Notes: generated from the letters alone by a model not told the origin. 64,000 bases of DNA from Clostridium sp. KNHs205 (GCF_000702945.1 NZ_JNLE01000005.1:1240001-1304000), one strand, 5' to 3'; counted from the stretch's first letter, positions 44,254-53,936 are shown. A program made the numbers and translations.

Positions 44254-44268
44254 ACATAAAATTTATGT
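44254..44268. promoter_or_regulatory. Palindrome in the divergent lplB-yesL region
   Basis: ACATAAA A TTTATGT, a perfect seven-base dyad, between the importer operon and the YesL-like gene. TGTAAT occurs near 44190 and 44209. Candidate operator only. Confidence 0.3.
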
Positions 44269-44343
44269 ATTATTAAACATTATTTTAAATACTACCATAA
44301 AATTTATTCGCTTATGCAAGCAACTTATCTGAGAGGAAATTAG

Positions 44344-44976
44344 ATGAAATTTAACTTGAGCAGTCCTCTAATGGACTTTTTAACAACAACTGCACAGTAT
44401 ATAGCTTTAAACGTCGTTTTTATTATTTGTTGTATTCCTATTGTCACAATTGGTCCGGCACTTGTTGCACTTTATCAGGTCATAATGAGAGAAACCAGAG
44501 GGGAATACGGATATCTGATGCGAAAGTACTTTCAGCATTTTAAAGAGATGTTTTTACAGTCATTTCTGACCTTCCTCTCTTTAGGGTTAATCGTTTTATT
44601 ACTTCTATTTAATGTTGGGTTTTGGAATGCGATGGAAGGTATCCTTGCTAATATTATTATTGTGCTTGTCTATATCATGCTACTGGCTGTTGCCTGTACC
44701 TTTATCTATGTTTTTCCGTTAATGGCCAGATTTAAGAATAATTTTTTACAGACTATTAAAAATGCTTTATATATTGCTCTGACAAACCCAGTTGATACTA
44801 TCATGCTAGTTGTAATTCATACATTGGTAATCGCTATACTATATTTCTTTCCATCCAGTCAGATTTTTATGTTATTTGTCGGTTTCTGTTTTATTATATC
44901 TTGCAATTCTTATATTTTGCAAAGAGTATTTAAGAAGTATGAGGCTGATACCACCCCCCAAGCTAACATCCACTAA
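44344..44976 (+). CDS. YesL-family membrane protein (DUF624)
   Basis: Integral membrane protein of 210 residues with about five or six helices, of the DUF624/YesL family found next to YesMN and LplBC-type systems in Bacillus and Clostridia. The conserved start SPLMDFLTTTAQYIALNVVFIICCIPIVTIGPALVALY is characteristic, as is MRETRGEYGYLMRKYFQHFKEMF. Biochemical role is unknown; context suggests a part in sugar transport or sensing. GAGAGGAAATTAG precedes the ATG. It is divergent from the importer operon and followed by a terminator. Confidence 0.9.
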   Translation: MKFNLSSPLMDFLTTTAQYIALNVVFIICCIPIVTIGPALVALYQVIMRETRGEYGYLMRKYFQHFKEMFLQSFLTFLSLGLIVLLLLFNVGFWNAMEGILANIIIVLVYIMLLAVACTFIYVFPLMARFKNNFLQTIKNALYIALTNPVDTIMLVVIHTLVIAILYFFPSSQIFMLFVGFCFIISCNSYILQRVFKKYEADTTPQANIH

Positions 44977-45028
44977 AGCAGCATTGAGAAAGTATACCCC
45001 TATATTTCTTCAATTCCTTTCATCCAAA

Positions 45029-45079
45029 TAAAAAGAATTCCATATCAATCTATTGAAGATTGGTATGGAATTCTTTTTT
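45029..45079. terminator. Bidirectional terminator between yesL-like gene and lacZ
   Basis: AAAAAGAATTCCATA and TATGGAATTCTTTTTT enclose a second pairing, CAATC with GATTG; strong stem with T runs on both strands between convergent genes. Confidence 0.88.
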
Positions 45080-45163
45080 ATGACAGGTAACTCACTCAAC
45101 GATTCCTCTTGCATACATCTAAGAGCTTCTACTTTCTCCTTGCGGAAAAAGTAATACTCCTAT

Positions 45164-48100
45164 TTAGGACATTTCCGGTGTGATAAAAACGTTAAATTCA
45201 AACTCTTTTTCACTCAATTGATATTTCTCTAAAAGTTGCGGACCGCAGCTTGTAGAACCAATTCCTGATTGCTTATAGTCAACGCAAAGAATGGAATAGC
45301 CACTCTTTCTCAGTTCATAATTATGTTTTTTATTTGACAATTCCTCTTGCGAATACTCAGAGGCATTAAACGAAAAATCTTCCTCTGATTCTATTTTAAG
45401 GCTTAAAACTCCATTTCCAATTTTAACGTATTCGCAACCAAAATGCGAGGAGTTCTCCTGAGGTTTTATATAATCTTCATACATTTCGTCTATTTTATCT
45501 GCAAAGATTCCTTTATAGGAGGCTCTATGTTTGTCACTGTAACTTTCATAAGGTCCATATCCATAATACTCAACTTCTGAAAAGCCATTATCCATAAACA
45601 GCCTAAGACCAAAGCGAGGTAAATAAGGACGTTTATCTGCTACTATAACCTTACTGTTAATTTTAATCTGACCACTCTTGTATACATATATTTTGTTGAA
45701 CAACTCAAAGGTATTATGATAAGCATACCAGCCTAAAGCTGAATGATTGGAAATTACTATGAAATCCTCCGTTTTTGATACCTTTGTTGCGTATACTTTC
45801 GTAATCAGTTCATTTAAATGGAATTTGAGCCAATCACCTTTAACAGCACAATCATTATCTGTTGGTGCACGAAATGCATTGAATTCCATTGGCTTTTCAA
45901 GCAATCTTATATCGTTAAATTCCATCTTATCAAATAATCCCTTACGCTTATCAAAACAATAAGTAAAATTATCACCTAGTATCTCAATAAAACGTTCATT
46001 TTCCTTAACGTCAATTTGTTGCTTTGAGGCAGTAGGGGTAACGTTTCTGTCTTTTTCACAAATAGCAAATTGTACAAAACCAATTTCCGATCCACTTTTA
46101 GCCCACTCCGTATCCTTCTTCTGCGTAAAAACAAACCTAATATACAAGCTCTCACCTGATAATCCTGCCAGTTTAGAAATTGTTATTAATTTTTTCGATT
46201 TTGCAGGTAACTTTATATCCATTTCTTCTGCGAGGATTAAGCTTCCTTTTTCTGTTACTTCGTATCTGCATATAAGTTTCTCAGATAATTCAGTAAAGTC
46301 ATAGGTGTTAACAAATTCGTATACACCTCTATCCATATAGATTGGATTGATACGAATTGGCTGATATACATTTTTAAGTTCTTTTAAGCCTGTATGAGGA
46401 GTTCTGTCCGGATAAACCAAACCATCAATACAGAAATTTCCATCATGCAACGGCTCCTTATGGTCCCCGCCGTAAGCGTACATAGTTTTACCATTTTCAG
46501 CTACTCCCAGGTCCACCCCATGATCGCACCATTCCCAGACAAAGCCTCCACATAATCTGTCATATTTATATAATACGTTCCAATACTCTTCTAAATCCCC
46601 CGGACTGTTTCCCATTGCATGGCAATACTCACAGAGTACAAAAGGTCTTTTCTCCATTTGGTTGGATAAAAATTGTTTTTCTATCCATTCCGGTGAAGAA
46701 TACATTGATGAGACAACATCCAGCGTCTCCTCATTGTCTAAGGCTTTTTCTGTTCCTTCTAATTCATGCATGCTCTGATAATGAACAAGTCTTGTATTAT
46801 CAACTGACTTTATATATCTGGCTGCCCTTTCAAAGGCTTTGCTATATCCACTTTCATTTCCCATAGACCAGAATATAACAGATGGTCGATTAATATCTCT
46901 GGAAATCATTAAATCGATTCTGTCCAGAATTGCAGCCTCATACTCTTTTATATTAGCCACCAATGCAATGCCAGAATAATCCCCATTGTTATCCGTGGTA
47001 TGAGATGCTTCCACACTGCCATGTGCTTCAATATCAGCTTCGTCTATCACATAAAATCCCATTTCATCACAAAGCTGGAGAAATATTGGAGCATTGGGGT
47101 AATGGGAGGTTCTTATAGCATTTATATTATGTTGCTTCATTAATAGTAAATCCTCTATCATATCCTGTTTTGTAACACATGCCCCTGTTTTAGGATTACT
47201 GTCATGACGGTTAACACCTTTGAATTTGACTGCTTCCTCATTTATCAGTACACATCCCTTCTCAACTTTTATATTACGGATGCCCATCTTCTCACCGATG
47301 GTCTCCTGATCTGTATACAATATTAATTTATATAGATATGGGTTTTCCGCATTCCAAAGAATTGGTGATTTTACCTCGAATTTCGCTTTATTATCAATCA
47401 GCGGTGCTTCAAAAAGCAGGTTATCCTCTGCATCAAGCAGCTTAACACAAACCACAGTATTGGTTTGCACCAATACATCAATATTTACACTGTCAATATT
47501 CTTATTGTAGTCGCTGGTTACGGTATATTTATATACCCTTTTCTTAGGTCTTGATAACAGATAAACATCGCGTATTATTCCTGAAAACCTCCATTTATCC
47601 TGACACTCCAGATAAGTTCCATCGCACCACTTAAGAACCATAACTGTAATACTGTTCTCACCATTTATTAAATATTCTGTGATATTGAATTCACTCGTCA
47701 TATGTGTAACCTGACTGTAGCCAATGAATTTTTTATTGACATATAGATAAAAGCAGCTGTCGACTCCTTCAAAATTCAAAAATCTCTCTAAACCATCGGA
47801 TAAATCCACCTGGAACTCTCTTTGATATAGCCCAACCGGGTTTTCATCCGGAACATAAGGTGGATTATATGGAATTGGATATCTTACATTCAAATACATT
47901 GGTTTGTCATAACCATATAATTGCCAGTTTGCTGGAACCGGAATTGTTTCACTAAAACCTTTATCCAAAAAATCCTCTTCCACATCCAGAAAACTATCAT
48001 AATACCTAAAATTCCAGGTTCCATTTAAAAGGTGAAAATAATCTGAGCTCTCTCTCTCCTCAAATGGATTTGAATCTTTCGGAAATGGTATATAATAATT

Positions 48101-48166
48101 TCTGTTAGGTTCTGTGTTTATATGTAATTTGTCCGGTGCTTCATGATATATATTATTTTGCTTCAT
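45164..48166 (-). CDS. lacZ: Beta-galactosidase, glycoside hydrolase family 2 (LacZ type)
   Basis: Cytoplasmic hydrolase of terminal beta-galactosides, 1000 residues, the full LacZ size. The sugar-binding domain includes FYLYVNKKFIGYSQVTHMTS and DGTYLECQDKWRFSGIIRDV. The barrel shows INAIRTSHYPNAP and VIDEADIEAHG near 375. The acid/base Glu is in FWSMGNESGYSKAFERAARY near 435, and the nucleophile Glu is in FVLCEYCHAMGNSPGDLEEY near 513. The C-terminal small domain is present (VEYYGYGPYESYSDKHRAS). No signal peptide, so substrate must enter first, probably through the adjacent importer. AAAGGAGAGCCAAA precedes the ATG. A divergent AraC regulator is 138 bases away. Confidence 0.95.
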   Translation of the reverse strand: MKQNNIYHEAPDKLHINTEPNRNYYIPFPKDSNPFEERESSDYFHLLNGTWNFRYYDSFLDVEEDFLDKGFSETIPVPANWQLYGYDKPMYLNVRYPIPYNPPYVPDENPVGLYQREFQVDLSDGLERFLNFEGVDSCFYLYVNKKFIGYSQVTHMTSEFNITEYLINGENSITVMVLKWCDGTYLECQDKWRFSGIIRDVYLLSRPKKRVYKYTVTSDYNKNIDSVNIDVLVQTNTVVCVKLLDAEDNLLFEAPLIDNKAKFEVKSPILWNAENPYLYKLILYTDQETIGEKMGIRNIKVEKGCVLINEEAVKFKGVNRHDSNPKTGACVTKQDMIEDLLLMKQHNINAIRTSHYPNAPIFLQLCDEMGFYVIDEADIEAHGSVEASHTTDNNGDYSGIALVANIKEYEAAILDRIDLMISRDINRPSVIFWSMGNESGYSKAFERAARYIKSVDNTRLVHYQSMHELEGTEKALDNEETLDVVSSMYSSPEWIEKQFLSNQMEKRPFVLCEYCHAMGNSPGDLEEYWNVLYKYDRLCGGFVWEWCDHGVDLGVAENGKTMYAYGGDHKEPLHDGNFCIDGLVYPDRTPHTGLKELKNVYQPIRINPIYMDRGVYEFVNTYDFTELSEKLICRYEVTEKGSLILAEEMDIKLPAKSKKLITISKLAGLSGESLYIRFVFTQKKDTEWAKSGSEIGFVQFAICEKDRNVTPTASKQQIDVKENERFIEILGDNFTYCFDKRKGLFDKMEFNDIRLLEKPMEFNAFRAPTDNDCAVKGDWLKFHLNELITKVYATKVSKTEDFIVISNHSALGWYAYHNTFELFNKIYVYKSGQIKINSKVIVADKRPYLPRFGLRLFMDNGFSEVEYYGYGPYESYSDKHRASYKGIFADKIDEMYEDYIKPQENSSHFGCEYVKIGNGVLSLKIESEEDFSFNASEYSQEELSNKKHNYELRKSGYSILCVDYKQSGIGSTSCGPQLLEKYQLSEKEFEFNVFITPEMS

Positions 48167-48194
48167 TTTGGCTCTCCTTTTAATACATCTCCCT

Positions 48195-48237
48195 CAATAT
48201 ATAACAATATTAACATTTACAATAATATTATATATTG
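48195..48237. promoter_or_regulatory. Inverted repeat overlapping the lacZ promoter
   Basis: Arms of about 17 bases, CAATATATAACAATATT and AATAATATTATATATTG, are complementary except for one or two positions, centred at 48216 just downstream of the lacZ -10. It is a plausible operator for the divergent AraC regulator or another repressor, though AT richness raises the chance rate. Confidence 0.5.
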
Positions 48238-48256
48238 CATATTGTAAGACCGTCAA
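48227..48256 (-). promoter_or_regulatory. lacZ: Promoter of lacZ
   Basis: TTGACG (48256-48251), 18-base spacer, TATAAT (48232-48227) on the minus strand, about 60 bases before the lacZ ATG. Confidence 0.65.
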
Positions 48257-48304
48257 TAAAATGATATTATTCTATATAAGTATATGAAACAACAGGTGAT
48301 TAGC

Positions 48305-49123
48305 ATGAGTAAAATTATATATCCAATTAATCCTCCAAACAGCCACCTTCCCATTCTCGTAATGGGCATAGGTTATGAGGATAATCAACCACATATGCAA
48401 AGAAAAGATGGGTACCCCATACATCAGATTTTTATTTGTAAAAGCGGGGAAGGCACCTTAAGGGTCAATGATAAGACCCATATAATTAAAAAAGGGTCTT
48501 TCTTTTATTTAATGGCAAATTCCCCTCATGAATATTATGGAAATTCAGACAAGTGGGAACTTAGATGGATTTCCTTTTCAGGAAATCAAATTGATGATAT
48601 TTTAACTGAGCTTAAATTTGACAGTAATCAACTTGGGGTACTTAGTATTAGTAATATTGATAAAATGGAAGCTTCCTTAAAAAAAATATATGTATCCTTG
48701 AAATCAGAAGATATTTCCGGAAAATTTATTGCTTCCAGCGTTTTATACGAGATACTTGTAGATTTGTATACTATGATACATTCGAAACAGGAAGATGAAT
48801 CCTCAGAAGGAAATAGTATAATTAATTTAATCAGGCTTTATATTGATGAACATTATAATCAGGATATGACCTTGGAGGAGCTTTCTGATCTTGCTAATAT
48901 AACTCCTCAGTATTTGTGTAAGTTATTCAAAAAACATCTAGGCCTTAGACCCTTTCAATATATTACAATGAAAAGAATACAATATGCCAAAAATATGTTA
49001 TCTGATTATACAATGTCGGTTAACGATATCGCACATAAGGTAGGATTTAGCGATTGCAGTTACTTTTGTGCCATCTTCAAAAGATATGAAATGGTTACAC
49101 CAACACAATTTAGAGGATTATAG
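48305..49123 (+). CDS. AraC-family transcriptional regulator with cupin sensor domain
   Basis: Cytoplasmic regulator of 272 residues. ATG at 48305 follows CAGGTGATTAGC; an ATG at 48284 lacks a ribosome site. The N-terminal AraC_binding cupin shows PHMQRKDGYPIHQIFICKSGEGTLRVNDKT and ANSPHEYYG, a sugar-binding jelly roll. The double helix-turn-helix is at about 170-270: MTLEELSDLANITPQYLCKLFKKHLG and MSVNDIAHKVGFSDCSYFCAIFKRY, ending TPTQFRGL. It is divergent from lacZ, so it most likely activates lacZ in response to a galactoside. Confidence 0.92.
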   Translation: MSKIIYPINPPNSHLPILVMGIGYEDNQPHMQRKDGYPIHQIFICKSGEGTLRVNDKTHIIKKGSFFYLMANSPHEYYGNSDKWELRWISFSGNQIDDILTELKFDSNQLGVLSISNIDKMEASLKKIYVSLKSEDISGKFIASSVLYEILVDLYTMIHSKQEDESSEGNSIINLIRLYIDEHYNQDMTLEELSDLANITPQYLCKLFKKHLGLRPFQYITMKRIQYAKNMLSDYTMSVNDIAHKVGFSDCSYFCAIFKRYEMVTPTQFRGL

Positions 49124-49198
49124 CTAATCTCAATTTCATACCGATTGCTTCCTGAAATATAAGAATTTTAAGAACATATATTTAAATGCCAACGCCAA

Positions 49199-49232
49199 AA
49201 AACGGGAAGCGAATTGCTTCGCTTCCCGTTTT
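49199..49232 (+). terminator. Intrinsic terminator after the AraC gene
   Basis: A perfect 15-base stem, AAAACGGGAAGCGAA and complement, with a TTGC loop and T tail, about 75 bases after the stop. The rest of the 344-base gap (49124-49467) shows nothing else I can name. Confidence 0.85.
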
Positions 49233-49467
49233 GAACATTCTATTACAAAAAGTATTAACTAAGACTATATCTTACCAACCATTCACTTTTTTTCGTATCC
49301 GGATGGTGCTTCTTATTTTCAGCTGTTCCAGGCTTAAGCCCTAGGGTTGTTGAAGCAGCCTTGAACAGACCTCACCGAAAGTACCCTTATTAATAAATAT
49401 GAATAATAGCTCATATACCCAGATATTAAATATAAACTAATGTTCTAATATCATTATCTTATATATA

Positions 49468-50367
49468 TTAAATCTTCTTTACCGGTCTTAAGATTTGATA
49501 TCCCAACCCTTCCGGATAATGGCGTTGGTAATCTTGACATACCTCCTCATTCCATTCATACCCTATAGCCTCTGGGTCAAAACTCCATGCAAGCTTCTCA
49601 ACCCTTCTCATAACTTCTTCATTTGCAGATAAATAGTTAAATGGCGGATGACTGAATACAATATAATAACTTCCAGGAAATTCACCTCGTAACTCGAAAC
49701 CTTCAGGTATATCTCCATTATAATCAACATTTACTCCAAGGCCATAAAAATAATATCTTTCTCTATTGCTCCATATCCAACCTGCTGTATGTCCGGTTAC
49801 TATTGGATGTGTATATGTATCACTAATACTCGATACAATTCCTGTTAATAGATCACAATCATGCCCTGGCCATATCACACCGTTTTTAGTAGTTGACCGC
49901 TTATACACTCCTAGATATCTGTGAGCAGGAATATACTCAATTCGATAGGAAGGTAAAACCAAATTGTCCATTGTCAAATCTCCTTTTTCAATATAATAAG
50001 AAGGGGTAATCACGATTTTTTTCATAGATATCGGAATTGGAATAGGATTTTTTCGGTAGGCAGCCGGTGTACATCCGTATGCATCCTTAAACGCCCTCGT
50101 CAGAGCAGTCTGTGATGAGAATCCATAATCCAGTGCAATATCAGTGATTCCATCACAAGAATCTCTTATAGCAAGTGTAGCTTTACACAAACGCCGTTTA
50201 GCCATATAACTTTTTAATGTCATTCCTGCGATCCGGTGAAATTGTGTTGAACAATAGTAAGGTGAATATCCTATTTGCCCAGAAATCTCACTAAGTGAAG
50301 GATTATTTATCGCATTATCATCAATCCAATCAATCATTTTTTGAATTGCATATATCCATTCATACAA
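49468..50367 (-). CDS. AraC-family regulator with C-terminal effector-binding (GyrI/Rob-like) domain
   Basis: About 299 residues from TTG at 50367, chosen because AAAGGAGG lies nine bases upstream; the frame is open to 50442. The N-terminal double helix-turn-helix is LSEISGQIGYSPYYCSTQFHRIAG and GITDIALDYGFSSQTALTRAFKDAYGCTPAAYRK, at about 20-110. The C-terminal half is an effector domain of the AraC_E_bind/GyrI-like type (YRIEYIPAHRYLGVYKRS, YYFYGLGVNVDYNGDIPEGFE, YYIVFSHPPFNYLS), as in Rob or SoxS-type drug responders. The likely role is induction by a small hydrophobic compound. No target gene is adjacent except the DUF3781 gene upstream. Confidence 0.88.
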   Translation of the reverse strand: MYEWIYAIQKMIDWIDDNAINNPSLSEISGQIGYSPYYCSTQFHRIAGMTLKSYMAKRRLCKATLAIRDSCDGITDIALDYGFSSQTALTRAFKDAYGCTPAAYRKNPIPIPISMKKIVITPSYYIEKGDLTMDNLVLPSYRIEYIPAHRYLGVYKRSTTKNGVIWPGHDCDLLTGIVSSISDTYTHPIVTGHTAGWIWSNRERYYFYGLGVNVDYNGDIPEGFELRGEFPGSYYIVFSHPPFNYLSANEEVMRRVEKLAWSFDPEAIGYEWNEEVCQDYQRHYPEGLGYQILRPVKKI

Positions 50368-50558
50368 ATCGTATCGCCTCCTTTCATATTTAGTATAATA
50401 AAAGAAAGATTTTATATCTTCACATGACTTGCAAAAGTTCATATTTCAGTGTGCATTCTCTAAGTATGTATATCCCACGGGTGCATTTCTTTCTATATTC
50501 AAAAAAACTACTCGACATAAATACAACGTGTATATGAAAAAATGTACTAAACTATGAT

Positions 50559-50816
50559 TTACATGTGAGTCTTATGCGCTGTAATTATAGTATAACTATA
50601 TGCATTTACTGTTATTGTACAATTATCAATATTTATATACCAGTTCTTACCTTTTCTAACTATATAAGCATCTGTACTTTCTATCTTCTCTCTGCACCAA
50701 TTAACTACATCCTCGACCTCTAAAGATAGATTTCTCTTAATTCTCATGATACCTAATTCAGTTGTATGTAACCTATCAAGGTTTAAAATCAGCTCATTTT
50801 GACTGCTAAGTTCCAT
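50559..50816 (-). CDS. DUF3781 family protein, 85 residues
   Basis: Small cytoplasmic protein matching DUF3781: LNLDRLHTTELGIMRIKRNL, VVNWCREKIESTDAYIVRKGKNWY and ITVNAYSYTIITAHKT are the conserved blocks. GAAGGGTTAAGAAA precedes the ATG. These proteins are often encoded near AraC or MerR-type regulators in Clostridia; their function is unknown. It lies upstream of the AraC/effector-domain gene on the same strand, 191 bases apart, so they may be linked. Not a shadow of another gene. Confidence 0.85.
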   Translation of the reverse strand: MELSSQNELILNLDRLHTTELGIMRIKRNLSLEVEDVVNWCREKIESTDAYIVRKGKNWYINIDNCTITVNAYSYTIITAHKTHM

Positions 50817-50897
50817 TTTCTTAACCCTTCCACTAGTATGTTATCAAATAATACCACATGTACTAATAAAATTATACATGAATCAAAGGCACCTAGA

Positions 50898-50932
50898 AAA
50901 AACACCCTATCACTTTAACATGATAGGGTGTT
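50898..50932 (-). terminator. Terminator of ppdK
   Basis: On the minus strand AACACCCTATCA, loop, TGATAGGGTGTT followed by TTTTCTAGG, about 65 bases beyond the ppdK stop. Confidence 0.85.
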
Positions 50933-50996
50933 CTATTAATCTTTACTGATTAAGTTCAGTCTGTCTTAAGCCAAACCACTTAATGTCAAAGATTTA

Positions 50997-53621
50997 TTAT
51001 TTTTTAGCGTTTAATACTGCCTGTGCTGCTGCAAGTCTTGCGATAGGCACACGGAAAGGTGAGCAGGATACATAGTTAAGTCCTACATTGTGGCAGAATT
51101 CAACTGTTGAAGGATCTCCACCGTGCTCTCCACAGATACCAAGCTTGATGTTAGGTCTTGTAGCACGACCTTTTTCGGATGCCATTTTAACTAACTGGCC
51201 AACACCTTCCTGATCAAGTCTTGCGAAAGGATCAGATTCGAAAATCTTGTTGGTGTAGTAAGAATCTAAGAACTTACCAGCATCATCACGAGAGAATCCG
51301 AAAGTCATCTGTGTTAAATCGTTAGTACCGAAGGAGAAGAACTCAGCTTCTTCAGCGATCTCGTTAGCAAGTAATGCTGCACGAGGAATCTCGATCATTG
51401 TACCGATGTGGTATTCGATGTCAGAGCCTTTTTCAGCCTTAACAGCTTCAGCAGTCTCAACTACGATATCTTTAACGAATTTTAACTCTCTCTTCTCGCC
51501 TACTAAAGGAATCATGATTTCAGGAATGATATCAAATCCTTTTTCGTTCTTAACTTCGATAGCTGCTTCCATAACTGCTCTTGTCTGCATCTTAGCAATT
51601 TCAGGATATGTTACGGCAAGACGGCAGCCTCTGTGTCCCATCATAGGGTTGAACTCGTGTAAGGAATCACAAGTAGCTTTAACTTCTTCAACAGAAAGAC
51701 CCATATCTTTTGCTAATGCAGCAATATCGTCATCTTCTGTAGGTACGAACTCATGTAACGGAGGATCTAAGAAACGGATAGTAACAGGTCTTCCTTCCAT
51801 AACTTCGTATAAACCTTTGAAGTCACCTTTCTGGAAAGGTATTAACTGGTTAAGAGCTTCTTCTCTGGCTTCAACAGTCTTAGAAAGGATCATCTTTCTA
51901 ATCTTGTGGATTCTTTCACCTTCAAAGAACATATGCTCTGTACGGCAAAGACCGATACCTTCAGCACCGAACTTAACAGCGTTAGCTGCATCAGCAGGTG
52001 TATCTGCATTTGTTCTTACCTTTAATGTTCTGATTTCATCAGCCCATGTCATAATTCTGTCGAAGTTACCGCTGATTGCTGCTTCTACAGTAGGGATATC
52101 TCCGATATAGATGTTACCGGTAGAACCGTCAAGTGAGATGTAATCTCCTTCTTTCACAGTCTGTCCAGCAATTGTAAAGTACTTAGCTTCTTCATCAATT
52201 ACGATTTCACCGCAACCGGAAACGCAAGCAGTTCCCATACCACGAGCAACTACGGCTGCGTGAGATGTCATACCACCACGTACAGTTAAGATACCTTCAG
52301 CTGCATGCATACCTTCGATATCTTCAGGTGATGTCTCAAGACGAACAAGGATAACTCTTTCACCTTTTTCATGGTTCTTCTTAGCATCATCAGCAGTAAA
52401 GTATACTTTACCAGCTGCAGCACCAGGAGAAGCAGGAAGAGCTTTTCCAACAGGTTTAGCTGCCTTTAATGCAGCAACATCAAATCCGGGATGTAATAAC
52501 TGATCTAAGGATTTAGCTTCGATTCTTGCGATAGCCTGCTCCTTTGTGATCTTTCCTTCATCTACTAAATCGCAAGCGATCTGAAGAGCAGCGGGAGCTG
52601 TTCTCTTACCGTTACGTGTCTGTAAGAAGTATAATGTCTTATCTTCGATTGTGAACTCCATATCCTGCATATCTTTGTAGTGGTTCTCAAGCAGGTTAGC
52701 GATTCTCATGAACTCTGTAAATACTTCTGGCATATCCTCTTCCAGTCTTGTAATAGGCAGAGGAGTTCTGATACCAGCAACAACGTCTTCACCCTGAGCG
52801 TTGATTAAGTACTCACCGTAAATCTTAGCTTCACCAGTGGAAGGGTTACGTGTGAAAGCAACACCTGTACCGGAAGTCTCGCCCATGTTACCAAATACCA
52901 TGGCCTGAACGTTAACGGCTGTACCCCAATCTCCAGGGATATCATTCATTCTTCTATAGTAGATAGCACGAGGGTTGTCCCATGAACGGAATACAGCTGT
53001 TACAGCTTCGATTAACTGATCAGCAGGATTCTGAGGGAAATCTGTACCTTTTTCTGCTTTATATAATGCTTTAAATGCAGTGATAACTTCTTTTAAATCT
53101 TCAGCAGTAAGATCAGTGTCGTAATGAACACCTTTCTTCTCTTTGATTTCATCTAAAACTCTTTCGAATTTCGCTTTGCTGATTTCCATAACTACATCAG
53201 AGAACATCTGGATAAATCTTCTGTATGAGTCATAAGCAAATCTGGGATTACCAGTTTTTGCTGCAAAACCTTCTACTGCTGCATCTGTTAAACCTAAGTT
53301 AAGGATTGTATCCATCATACCAGGCATGGAAGCTCTGGCACCGGAACGTACTGAAACTAATAAAGGATTCTCAGTATCTCCGAATTTCTTTCCCTGCTCT
53401 GCTTCTAAAATCTTAAGTGAATCAAAGATTTGACCTTTGATTTCATCAGTTATTTTCTTACCGCTCTTATAATAGTCGGTACAAGCTTCTGTTGTTACAA
53501 TAAAGCCCTGAGGGATGGGAAGACCTAAATTGGTCATTTCGGCTAAGTTAGCACCTTTACCACCAAGCAGATTCTTCATATCCGCTTTACCTTCTTTGAA
53601 CAAATATACCCATTTTGCCAT
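50997..53621 (-). CDS. ppdK: Pyruvate, phosphate dikinase
   Basis: Interconverts pyruvate, ATP and phosphate with PEP, AMP and pyrophosphate; in anaerobes it often works in glycolysis. The length of 874 residues is standard. The nucleotide domain starts FKEGKADMKNLLGGKGANLAEM and continues MPGMMDTILNLGL. The phosphohistidine is in LTVRGGMTSHAAVVARGMG near 454. The PEP barrel has GIGLCRTEHMFF, PMMGHRGCRLAVTYPEIAKMQ, FFSFGTNDLTQMTFGFSRDD, and the catalytic Cys in LGICGEHGGDPSTVEF near 830. TAGGAGG precedes the ATG. It lies downstream of glyS on the same strand, with a 315-base gap that contains an inverted repeat. Confidence 0.97.
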   Translation of the reverse strand: MAKWVYLFKEGKADMKNLLGGKGANLAEMTNLGLPIPQGFIVTTEACTDYYKSGKKITDEIKGQIFDSLKILEAEQGKKFGDTENPLLVSVRSGARASMPGMMDTILNLGLTDAAVEGFAAKTGNPRFAYDSYRRFIQMFSDVVMEISKAKFERVLDEIKEKKGVHYDTDLTAEDLKEVITAFKALYKAEKGTDFPQNPADQLIEAVTAVFRSWDNPRAIYYRRMNDIPGDWGTAVNVQAMVFGNMGETSGTGVAFTRNPSTGEAKIYGEYLINAQGEDVVAGIRTPLPITRLEEDMPEVFTEFMRIANLLENHYKDMQDMEFTIEDKTLYFLQTRNGKRTAPAALQIACDLVDEGKITKEQAIARIEAKSLDQLLHPGFDVAALKAAKPVGKALPASPGAAAGKVYFTADDAKKNHEKGERVILVRLETSPEDIEGMHAAEGILTVRGGMTSHAAVVARGMGTACVSGCGEIVIDEEAKYFTIAGQTVKEGDYISLDGSTGNIYIGDIPTVEAAISGNFDRIMTWADEIRTLKVRTNADTPADAANAVKFGAEGIGLCRTEHMFFEGERIHKIRKMILSKTVEAREEALNQLIPFQKGDFKGLYEVMEGRPVTIRFLDPPLHEFVPTEDDDIAALAKDMGLSVEEVKATCDSLHEFNPMMGHRGCRLAVTYPEIAKMQTRAVMEAAIEVKNEKGFDIIPEIMIPLVGEKRELKFVKDIVVETAEAVKAEKGSDIEYHIGTMIEIPRAALLANEIAEEAEFFSFGTNDLTQMTFGFSRDDAGKFLDSYYTNKIFESDPFARLDQEGVGQLVKMASEKGRATRPNIKLGICGEHGGDPSTVEFCHNVGLNYVSCSPFRVPIARLAAAQAVLNAKK

Positions 53622-53743
53622 TTTGGTAATAACCTCCTAATTCAATTTCAATAATTTGACTTTCTAGTCACCGTTTAACATTATAACATAAGATTGCTAA
53701 TTAAGGAAAGAGCTTTTTCCTTTAAAATATGATAAAAATTATA

Positions 53744-53776
53744 TTTAACAATATAATCTTTATAAATATTGTTAAA
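53744..53776 (-). promoter_or_regulatory. Inverted repeat upstream of ppdK
   Basis: TTTAACAATAT and ATATTGTTAAA are perfect 11-base complements around an 11-base centre, about 125 bases before the ppdK ATG. The half-sites resemble Rex half-sites (TTAACAA) but in reversed order. It may be an operator for ppdK or the 3' hairpin of glyS. CAGGCTGCC also occurs twice in this gap (53622-53936), at about 53793 and 53870; nothing else was seen. Confidence 0.4.
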
Positions 53777-53936
53777 AAAATATAAAAACACAGGCTGCCG
53801 TCAATATTAATAAATAATTTTCCATTATATTCCATCTACCTATCATAAATAACAAACACACAAATAACAGGCTGCCTGTGATACAATCCATTGAAAAAGA
53901 GTAATAAAAGAGTAATGTCTTTTTTTACACTAATTT

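Noticed and set aside
51406..52110. Plus-strand ORF of 234 codons inside ppdK
   Set aside because: It is the antisense shadow of the conserved ppdK barrel; Ser/Ile-rich composition is typical of antisense frames.
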